Assembly (NCBI GenBank): GCA_021738605.1
Contig: JAIPBY010000097.1
Span: 1 to 8,705, forward strand
Direction: 5' to 3'
DNA: 8,705 nucleotides
Source: Chitinophagaceae bacterium
GTDB lineage: Bacteria; Bacteroidota; Bacteroidia; Chitinophagales; Chitinophagaceae
The notes under the pieces are model-generated. The model saw only the letters and a program-made list of their open reading frames with translations, was not told where the DNA came from and did no database searches. Both the position numbers and the translations under genes were made by a program. Of the stretch, positions 1 through 4,821 are shown piece after piece. Positions within the stretch are counted from its first letter, which is position 1. Every line of letters begins with the position of its first letter.

Positions 1-656
1 TGTTGGGCGTAGGCATAACGGCATTGATTGCATCATTCATGAGCGGGATGGCAGGCAATGTAACAGCTTTCAATGCAGTGTTTACCTACGATATTTACCA
101 GGCTTATTTCTTTAAAAACAAGTCTGACAAGCATTACCTGAATGTGGGCAAACTTGTTACCCTTTTTGGTATTTTGTTTTCCATCGGCACCGCTTATATC
201 GCTTCCAGCTTCAACAACATCAACGATTTTCTTCAACTGGTGTTCAGCTTTGTCAATGGTCCGCTTTTTGCCACCTTCCTGTTGGGCATGTTCTGGAAAA
301 GGACAACCGGACATGGTGCATTCTGGGGATTGGTTGCTGGTACCCTTGCCGCAGCCATCACCCATGGCCTGACCATTGCTGAGGGAAAGGGTGGATGGAT
401 CTCCCCCATCTATCCCATCAGCAGCGGAATGGGCCAGGCATTCATTGTTGCTTCTTTTTCCTGGATTGCCAATTTCTTTACAACAATCGCCGTCAGCCTT
501 GTTACCAAACCCAAGCCTGACGAGGAGTTAAGAGGATTGGTTTATTCGCTGACAGAAAAAGTATATGGTACTGAAAAGCGGTGGTACCTCAAGCCGGAGC
601 CCTTGGGCATCATCTTGCTGGTCATCACCATTTTATTGAACATCATTTTCTTCTAA
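1..656 (+). CDS. Sodium/solute symporter (SSS/SGLT type), C-terminal part
   Basis: The 5' end lies outside the window. The reading frame is open from the first bases, and the TTG at position 3 is an internal codon, not a start. About 218 C-terminal residues remain of a protein that is usually 500-600 residues long. Several hydrophobic helices are visible, starting with the segment rich in small residues (ALIASFMSGMAGNVTAFNAV) and the following YDIYQ, both typical of the SSS family (PF00474). After the helix containing FVNGPLFATFLLGMFWKR come the cytoplasmic stretch KPKPDEELRGLVYSLT and a final hydrophobic helix at the C-terminus, as in SGLT-like Bacteroidota members. Family knowledge: these inner-membrane proteins use the sodium gradient to import sugars or other small organic solutes. 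The substrate is not readable here; a sugar is the best guess. A 57-residue membrane protein gene follows after 10 bases, suggesting cotranscription. Confidence 0.9.
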   Translation, partial: LGVGITALIASFMSGMAGNVTAFNAVFTYDIYQAYFFKNKSDKHYLNVGKLVTLFGILFSIGTAYIASSFNNINDFLQLVFSFVNGPLFATFLLGMFWKRTTGHGAFWGLVAGTLAAAITHGLTIAEGKGGWISPIYPISSGMGQAFIVASFSWIANFFTTIAVSLVTKPKPDEELRGLVYSLTEKVYGTEKRWYLKPEPLGIILLVITILLNIIFF

Positions 657-666
657 AACAAGCAAC

Positions 667-840
667 ATGTCTGAAAAATTAAATCAACTGAGTTTTATCA
701 TTGGCGTTTTTTTCATTTTGGTTGCCCTTGTTTTGTTGATTGGTTATTTAACAACCAGTTCACTCAAACACGGCATCAATCTTTACACCGGAATGGCCAT
801 GATGGTTTTTGGATTGGTAATGATTAAACTCAAAGCCTGA
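667..840 (+). CDS. Small two-helix membrane protein (57 residues), function unknown
   Basis: This short ORF runs from an ATG 10 bases after the symporter stop to a TGA at 838-840. It encodes a mostly hydrophobic protein beginning MSEKLNQLSF and ending MIKLKA. Two membrane segments are likely, around residues 9-30 (IIGVFFILVALVLLIGYL core) and 40-53 (YTGMAMMVFGLVMI core), joined by a short polar loop containing SSLKHG. There is no signal peptidase site and no recognisable domain. Support for it being real: the frame fills the gap between two certain genes, the composition is clearly that of a membrane protein, and the spacing is operon-like. It may be an accessory subunit of the symporter or an independent small protein; that is inference from position only. 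Confidence 0.72.
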   Translation: MSEKLNQLSFIIGVFFILVALVLLIGYLTTSSLKHGINLYTGMAMMVFGLVMIKLKA

Positions 841-887
841 GCAATGCATTGTCAGCCCACCATTCATTCAAATTAATAATTTAGCTT

Positions 888-1619
888 ATGGCAGCTCAAC
901 CATGGCAAACAGGAAAGATCATCCGCATTGAAAATGAAACAGCCTCCACCAAAAAATTCTGGATACAAATTCCTGAACTCGAAAGGTTTGATTTCATTCC
1001 TGGCCAGTTTGTAACACTGGATCTTCCCATACACGAACAGCCCAACAAACGCTGGAGAAGCTATTCCATCGCATCTGCACCCGATGGAACCAATATTTTT
1101 GAATTGATCATTGTGCTCATGGAAGGTGGTTTGGGAACAACCTATTTATTCAATGAAGCTGTTGTTGGTACTGCTTTTCCGGTGCGTGGCCCACAGGGTC
1201 ATTTTGTATTGACAGACCCCATTACCACAGACATTTTTATGGTATGCACGGGAACGGGCATCGCACCATTTCGCTCTATGATCCACCACATCCACCACAA
1301 CAATATTCCCCATAAGGATATTTACCTGGTATATGGCACCAGAAAATGCCAGGATGCATTGTATCTGGAAGAGCTGCTGGACCTTAAGCAAAAACTACCC
1401 AGCTTCCATTATTTCCCAACTTTCTCAAGGGAAGAAACAGTAGCAGAGGGTCTTTGTATTGGATATGTGCATGGTGTATATGAACAGTTGATGGTTGGCA
1501 AAACCGAAATGCCCCATTTCTATCTCTGTGGCTGGAAAGACATGATCACAGAGGCGAGGCAACGCATTCAGGACCTGGGTGTCGATAAAAAATCAATCCA
1601 TTTCGAATTGTACGGATAA
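888..1619 (+). CDS. FAD/NAD(P)H oxidoreductase, ferredoxin-NADP reductase family
   Basis: A complete 243-residue flavoprotein reductase. Residues 1-105 form the FAD-binding barrel, with the isoalloxazine-binding motif RSYSIAS at 57-63 and a second FAD contact at 80-86 (GGLGTTY region). Residues 110-243 form the nucleotide-binding domain, with CTGTGIAPFRSM at 120-131 (pyrophosphate loop), YGTR at 149-152 and YLCGWKDMITEA at 212-223. It ends in FELYG, a C-terminus with an aromatic residue that would stack on the flavin, as in plant-type ferredoxin reductases. There is no fused [2Fe-2S] domain, so it must pass electrons to, or take them from, a separate ferredoxin, flavodoxin or oxygenase component. 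It should act in the cytoplasm. The start ATG is well placed relative to the family. It lies 47 bases after the small membrane protein gene, with no clear promoter in the gap. The physiological partner is not visible in this window. Confidence 0.9.
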   Translation: MAAQPWQTGKIIRIENETASTKKFWIQIPELERFDFIPGQFVTLDLPIHEQPNKRWRSYSIASAPDGTNIFELIIVLMEGGLGTTYLFNEAVVGTAFPVRGPQGHFVLTDPITTDIFMVCTGTGIAPFRSMIHHIHHNNIPHKDIYLVYGTRKCQDALYLEELLDLKQKLPSFHYFPTFSREETVAEGLCIGYVHGVYEQLMVGKTEMPHFYLCGWKDMITEARQRIQDLGVDKKSIHFELYG

Positions 1620-1639
1620 TATACTTCAAACAAAAAAAG

Positions 1640-2350
1640 ATGAAACAAACAGCAAAGAAATTATTCATAGGCAGTGCATTGTTATTCATTTCAATGTCAA
1701 TCATGGCACAAAAAAAGATCAACGACAGCTGGATAGATTGGGCCAATTTCAAGAAATATGAGGCCGAAAACAAGACAGTTGCGCCGCCATTGAAGAGCGA
1801 CACCCGTGTTGTTTTCATGGGCAATTCCATTTTTGAGGGTTGGATCAGGCTCCGCCCTGAGTTTTTTTCTGGTAAACCATATTTTGACAGGGGTATCAGT
1901 GGCCAGACAACTCCCCAAATGTTATTGAGAATGTATGATGACGTAATTGCTTTGCAACCCGAGGTCATGGTGCTCAAGGCAGGCATCAATGACATTGCAG
2001 AAAACAATGCCCCTTATGATCCGGCCCATACGCTGGATAATATCAAGGCCATGGCACAATTGGCCAGGTTCAACAAAATCAAGGTAATTCTTTGTTCCGT
2101 TTTGCCGGCATCCGACTTCAAGTGGCGTCCAGGTCTTCAGCCCGGCGATAAGGTAATCGCACTCAATGAAGCCATCAAGCAATTCGCCGATGAGAACAAG
2201 TTTTATTACCTGGACCTTTACAGCTCGGTGGTAGATGACAACAAGGGCATGAAAAAAGAATATGCCAATGATGGCGTTCATCCTACAGTTGAAGGATACA
2301 AAGTGATGGAGCCATTGATTGAAGTGGCTATCAGAAAAGTGAGAAAATAA
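1640..2350 (+). CDS. Secreted SGNH/GDSL-family hydrolase (esterase)
   Basis: A 236-residue protein with an N-terminal signal peptide: basic MKQTAKK, a hydrophobic core, and a likely cleavage after IMA at residue 23, so the enzyme should be periplasmic or exported. All SGNH blocks are present. Block I is VVFMGNSIFEGW with nucleophile Ser63, Asn replacing Asp of the classical GDS. Block II is DRGISGQ with Gly88 (residues 83-89). Block III is GIND with Asn117. Block V is DGVHP with Asp211 and His214 as the rest of the triad. Family knowledge: such enzymes hydrolyse esters, often acetyl groups on sugars, or act as lysophospholipases or arylesterases. The substrate is unknown; deacetylation of a carbohydrate would suit the symporter upstream, but this is inference. 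It starts 20 bases after the reductase and its stop codon directly abuts the stop of the convergent gene. Confidence 0.9.
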   Translation: MKQTAKKLFIGSALLFISMSIMAQKKINDSWIDWANFKKYEAENKTVAPPLKSDTRVVFMGNSIFEGWIRLRPEFFSGKPYFDRGISGQTTPQMLLRMYDDVIALQPEVMVLKAGINDIAENNAPYDPAHTLDNIKAMAQLARFNKIKVILCSVLPASDFKWRPGLQPGDKVIALNEAIKQFADENKFYYLDLYSSVVDDNKGMKKEYANDGVHPTVEGYKVMEPLIEVAIRKVRK

Positions 2351-2379
2351 TCAACGCCTTCTTCCGGTTCTGTTGATTA
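2348..2379. repeat. Perfect 8-bp inverted repeat at a convergent gene junction
   Basis: TAATCAAC at 2348-2355 is matched exactly by its reverse complement GTTGATTA at 2372-2379, with a 16-base loop. The left arm contains the stop codon of the SGNH hydrolase (TAA, 2348-2350) and the stop of the minus-strand CnrX/CpxP-like gene (TGA, read from 2353-2351). Because the two genes have no bases between them, this dyad is the only obvious candidate for separating their transcripts. The stem is AT-rich, the loop is long and no U-tract follows on either strand, so it is not a classical intrinsic terminator. An 8-bp match could also arise by chance. Confidence 0.35.
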
Positions 2380-2806
2380 GCTTTGGGATGATGGTATCAA
2401 ACCTTGCCTGCTGTGCTGGTGTACACAATTTGCGCAATTTTGTAAAGTGCAGGTAAGTCCTTGAATCGACTTCAAGGTTTTTTTTGCTGATCATCAGCAG
2501 GATATTTTCTGCAGTACTGTCCTCAAGGCTTTTGTCCAATTGCAGGTAAAGGCTGTCTTTGAGTTGACGGACATCACCCCACAAAGGTTTCATGTCCTTG
2601 AAATATTCTTCCTTGAGAACCTTGAATGTATCAATTTGGTCCTGTTCGAGGCCAACCTCTGCATACCAGGCTGAAACATCATTGCCTTTTCTTTTCTTTT
2701 CCATTGGATGATTACCAGACTGCATGAGCAGGTACCCAAGCAAAATATTGGAGGCAACCAAAATGATTACCAGAAAAAGCATCCACCTGTATCTTGTTTG
2801 GCTCAT
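2351..2806 (-). CDS. Membrane-anchored periplasmic sensor-like protein, CnrX/CpxP/Spy type
   Basis: A 151-residue protein with one N-terminal membrane helix (about residues 9-28) that is probably an uncleaved anchor, followed by a soluble helical domain in the periplasm. The domain carries two relatives of the LTxxQ motif of Spy/CpxP proteins: LEQDQ near residue 53 (in VGLEQDQIDTF) and CTPAQQ at 128-133, with helices between them. His120 and Cys128 in the block HFTKLRKLCTPAQQ are the residues that could bind metal or sense redox state. In CnrX of Cupriavidus (family knowledge) metal is bound by His, Glu and Met residues of the equivalent helical domain. The gene overlaps the putative anti-sigma gene by one base (TAATG), so the two are probably translationally coupled. 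Likely role: periplasmic sensor controlling the sigma/anti-sigma pair, or a periplasmic chaperone induced by it. Family assignment is fairly sure; the ligand is unknown. Confidence 0.78.
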   Translation of the reverse strand: MSQTRYRWMLFLVIILVASNILLGYLLMQSGNHPMEKKRKGNDVSAWYAEVGLEQDQIDTFKVLKEEYFKDMKPLWGDVRQLKDSLYLQLDKSLEDSTAENILLMISKKNLEVDSRTYLHFTKLRKLCTPAQQARFDTIIPKLINRTGRRR

Positions 2807-3120
2807 TATGGTAGTTCGTTTGTTTCGTAAGGATTCAAATCATGCTGCACATATTCAGCGGCAAGGGGCTGTCCCAAATCATCCATTGCATTCTTTTTGT
2901 TGACGCTTGTTACCAAGTAACCATTGATGGCAATGAAAAACAAGGCGATGGCCAATGCGAAGGCTGGGCGGGTGATGAACCGGAAAAATACCATCTCCGG
3001 CCTATTTTCTTCTTTTTTCATCCTGGCCTGTATCCTGGTGAAAAGAAAAGGAGACCCCTCTGCCCTTTGGATCCCCTCCAGGCTGTTGATGACTTCTTCT
3101 GATGTGAATTTCTTTTTCAT
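2806..3120 (-). CDS. Small single-helix membrane protein, putative anti-sigma factor
   Basis: This 104-residue protein has a charged N-terminal cytoplasmic part (residues 1-50, beginning MKKKFTSEEVINSLEGIQRA), one membrane helix at about 53-72 and a short periplasmic tail of about 30 residues. No HxxxCxxC zinc motif is present, so it is not a ZAS-type anti-sigma factor. The call rests on context and shape: it lies directly downstream of an ECF sigma gene (48-base gap) and overlaps the start of a periplasmic sensor-like gene by one base. CnrY-type anti-sigma factors have the same layout, with a short cytoplasmic sigma-binding segment, one helix and a periplasmic tail that contacts CnrX. The sequence itself gives no positive anti-sigma motif, so the function is inference. 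Confidence 0.65.
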   Translation of the reverse strand: MKKKFTSEEVINSLEGIQRAEGSPFLFTRIQARMKKEENRPEMVFFRFITRPAFALAIALFFIAINGYLVTSVNKKNAMDDLGQPLAAEYVQHDLNPYETNELP

Positions 3121-3154
3121 GTGTTCCTTCTTTATAGTAGATGCCTTTTTGACC

Positions 3155-3170
3155 AGGACATTGCGGTCCT
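3155..3170 (-). other. Small hairpin at the end of the sigma factor gene
   Basis: AGGAC at 3155-3159 pairs with GTCCT at 3166-3170 around a 6-base loop, which overlaps the first bases of the sigma gene stop codon and lies in the 48-base gap before the putative anti-sigma gene. An overlapping alternative pairing (GACC at 3151-3154 with GGTC at 3165-3168) is also possible. It has no U-tract on the transcribed strand, so full termination is unlikely; it could affect RNA stability or the ratio of sigma to anti-sigma. The stem is short and could be chance. Confidence 0.2.
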
Positions 3171-3738
3171 AGTCCAAGTTATAAAAGTTTTTTAATATTT
3201 CCTTTAGGTTTGTCTTGGCCCTGTGCAACAAGGATTCAACCGCGGAAAGACTGGTTTTCATGATTTCGGCAACCTCCTGATAGCTTAATCCTTCCACTTT
3301 GTTCAGCACAAATGCAATCTGTTGATTTTCAGGCAATTCCTTGATCGCTTTGAAAAGAATAATGGATTTTTCCCTGTTGTCCAGGGTCACGCCGGGGTGA
3401 TGAAAATCAGCCAGTTCGATAGTGGGTTCATTGTTTTCACCTAAAATAGGGCTTAAAAAGCCAAATCTTTTTTTCCTTTTTTTTCTCCGGATAAACTCCA
3501 GGGCCGTAGTTACCGCCACCCTGTATACCCAGGTTGAAAGGGCAGATTCACCCTTGAATTGGTGGATTGACTCAAAAACTTTGATGAAAACATCCTGTGT
3601 CACATCTTCGGTATCCTCATGGTTTTGCAGAAAACCCAATACTGTATTGAAAACAAGTGATTGCCGGGTTTCCACCAATTCCTTGAAGGCAAGGCCATCG
3701 CCCGCTTTTAGCCGCAATATCAGTTCCTGCTCAACCAA
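3169..3738 (-). CDS. ECF-type RNA polymerase sigma factor (sigma-70 family)
   Basis: A 189-residue sigma factor with the two ECF domains. Sigma region 2 spans about residues 15-90 and includes DTEDVTQDVFIKVFESI (42-58, core-binding 2.1/2.2) and STWVYRVAVTTALEFIRRKKR (68-88, -10 recognition). Sigma region 4 spans about 124-182 and includes LPENQQIAFVLNKVEGLSYQEVAEIMK and the helix-turn-helix with SAVESLLHRAKTNL. The linker between them starts with a very basic run (residues 84-91) encoded by two long poly-A tracts. The start is a TTG at 3738: an in-frame TAA lies three codons upstream and no ATG or GTG is available before the conserved N-terminus (VEQELILRLKAGD). It heads an operon with the putative anti-sigma and CnrX/CpxP-like genes, which implies control by an envelope signal. 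Target promoters are unknown; autoregulation is likely for this class. Confidence 0.93.
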   Translation of the reverse strand: MVEQELILRLKAGDGLAFKELVETRQSLVFNTVLGFLQNHEDTEDVTQDVFIKVFESIHQFKGESALSTWVYRVAVTTALEFIRRKKRKKRFGFLSPILGENNEPTIELADFHHPGVTLDNREKSIILFKAIKELPENQQIAFVLNKVEGLSYQEVAEIMKTSLSAVESLLHRAKTNLKEILKNFYNLD

Positions 3739-3844
3739 CTCGATTTTTTATTTGTACCGCACTAAAGGTAATCAGAATTGAGGCTGTTTGTCACCTTTAA
3801 TCCAATAATTCCATGATCGGCAAAACGCTTATTCTTTCCTTAGA

Positions 3845-3875
3845 TTTCCTAACTCCAAATTTTTGTTTAAGTTTG
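3845..3875 (+). promoter_or_regulatory. Bacteroidota-type promoter for the lyase/dehydrogenase/peptidase operon
   Basis: A perfect match to the Bacteroidota -7 element TAnnTTTG (TAAGTTTG) sits at 3868-3875. At 3845-3848, 19 bases upstream, is TTTC, a three-out-of-four match to the -33 element TTTG. Transcription would begin near 3880, leaving a leader of about 10 bases rich in A before the ATG at 3892. The position in a 153-base divergent gap supports it. No operator repeat was recognised nearby. The rest of the gap (3739-3844) holds no gene; a promoter for the divergent sigma gene should lie there but no convincing match was found. Confidence 0.5.
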
Positions 3876-3891
3876 AAAAAAACTAAACAAT

Positions 3892-4791
3892 ATGGCTTCA
3901 TTTCAATGGAAAGGTGTTTTTCCCGCTTTGCTTACTCCTTTTGATGCCAATGAGCAGATAGACCTTGCTATGTATGATAAAAATTTAGATGCCCAAGTGG
4001 AGGCTGGAATACATGGAATCATCATTGGTGGCTCCTTGGGAGAGGCGAGTACACTCAGCCTGGAGGAGAAAGAGCTGCTGGTAAGGTTTTCAGTAAAAAA
4101 GCTTGCCGGAAAACTGCCCGTAATCATGAATATTGCGGAAGGTTCCACCAAGGAAGCCATCCAACAAGCAATTTTTGCCAAAGAATGGGGTGCCGATGGC
4201 ATCATGCTGCTTCCCCCCATGCGCTATAAAGCTGATGACAGGGAAGTTGTGGAATTTTTCAAGGCGGTAGCCGCCAATACTGATCTGCCCATCATGATTT
4301 ACAACAATCCGGTGGATTATAAGATTGATGTCACCCTTGAAATGTTTGAAGAATTGTCATCTATTCCCCATATCAATGCCATCAAGGAATCAACCCGTGA
4401 TGTTACCAATATTACCCGTTTGAAAAACAAATTTGGTGACAGGTTTGCAGTGCTCTGTGGCGTAGATCCCCTTACTGTGGAGGAACTGGCCTTGGGTGCG
4501 GATGGGCTGGTGGCAGGTTTGGTGGATGCATTTCCAAAGGAAACCGTGGTCATGTACAACCTCGTAAAAGAGGGAAAATTAGAGGAGGCTATCAAAATTT
4601 ACCGTTGGTTTATGCCGCTGCTTGAGCTAGACATCCATCCCAAACTGGTGCAATACATCAAGTTGGCAGCTGCCCAAACGGGGATTGGTTCTGAGCATGT
4701 GCGTGCACCTCGCTTGCCATTGGTTGGTGAAGAGCGGGAAAGAATCCTCAAGGTCATCAATGATGGCATTGCAACCAGGCCAGTACTCTAA
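3892..4791 (+). CDS. Dihydrodipicolinate synthase family lyase/dehydratase (2-oxoacid pathway)
   Basis: A complete 299-residue class I aldolase-superfamily protein (DHDPS/NAL family). Catalytic features are present: the 2-oxoacid-binding loop GGSLGE at 46-51, Tyr137 in YNNP, and Schiff-base Lys165 in INAIKEST. True DapA enzymes usually have GTTGE in the loop, so GGSLGE points to another member of the family. The next gene is an aldehyde dehydrogenase of the alpha-ketoglutarate-semialdehyde type, the standard partner of DHDPS-family enzymes that make this aldehyde: pyrroline-4-hydroxy-2-carboxylate deaminase (hydroxyproline), 2-keto-3-deoxy-L-arabonate dehydratase (pentoses) or 5-keto-4-deoxyglucarate dehydratase (glucarate). 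I favour the hydroxyproline deaminase, mainly because an exported peptidase is in the same operon, but the sequence alone does not separate these options. Cytoplasmic, first gene of its operon. Confidence 0.88.
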   Translation: MASFQWKGVFPALLTPFDANEQIDLAMYDKNLDAQVEAGIHGIIIGGSLGEASTLSLEEKELLVRFSVKKLAGKLPVIMNIAEGSTKEAIQQAIFAKEWGADGIMLLPPMRYKADDREVVEFFKAVAANTDLPIMIYNNPVDYKIDVTLEMFEELSSIPHINAIKESTRDVTNITRLKNKFGDRFAVLCGVDPLTVEELALGADGLVAGLVDAFPKETVVMYNLVKEGKLEEAIKIYRWFMPLLELDIHPKLVQYIKLAAAQTGIGSEHVRAPRLPLVGEERERILKVINDGIATRPVL

Positions 4792-4821
4792 CAACAAATC
4801 AAGGGATTGCCTTCATAGGGG

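Noticed and set aside
1546..2007. 153-codon minus-strand frame across the reductase/hydrolase boundary
   Set aside because: It overlaps two well-supported genes and has no family-like motif or plausible start context.
3763..3770. TACCTTTA on the minus strand as a -7 element for the sigma factor gene
   Set aside because: One mismatch to TAnnTTTG and no TTTG-like -33 element at the expected distance. The gene may be transcribed from an ECF-type promoter whose consensus I do not know, so no feature is claimed.
3903..4220. Antisense frame of 105 codons inside the lyase gene, and similar antisense or shifted frames inside the dehydrogenase and peptidase genes
   Set aside because: They lie wholly within strongly conserved coding sequence on the other frame, have no recognisable domain, and look like by-products of codon usage.
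3892..4791. Calling this gene dapA (lysine biosynthesis)
   Set aside because: The loop reads GGSLGE where DapA normally has GTTGE, and the gene is cotranscribed with a ketoglutarate-semialdehyde-type dehydrogenase, which points to catabolism.
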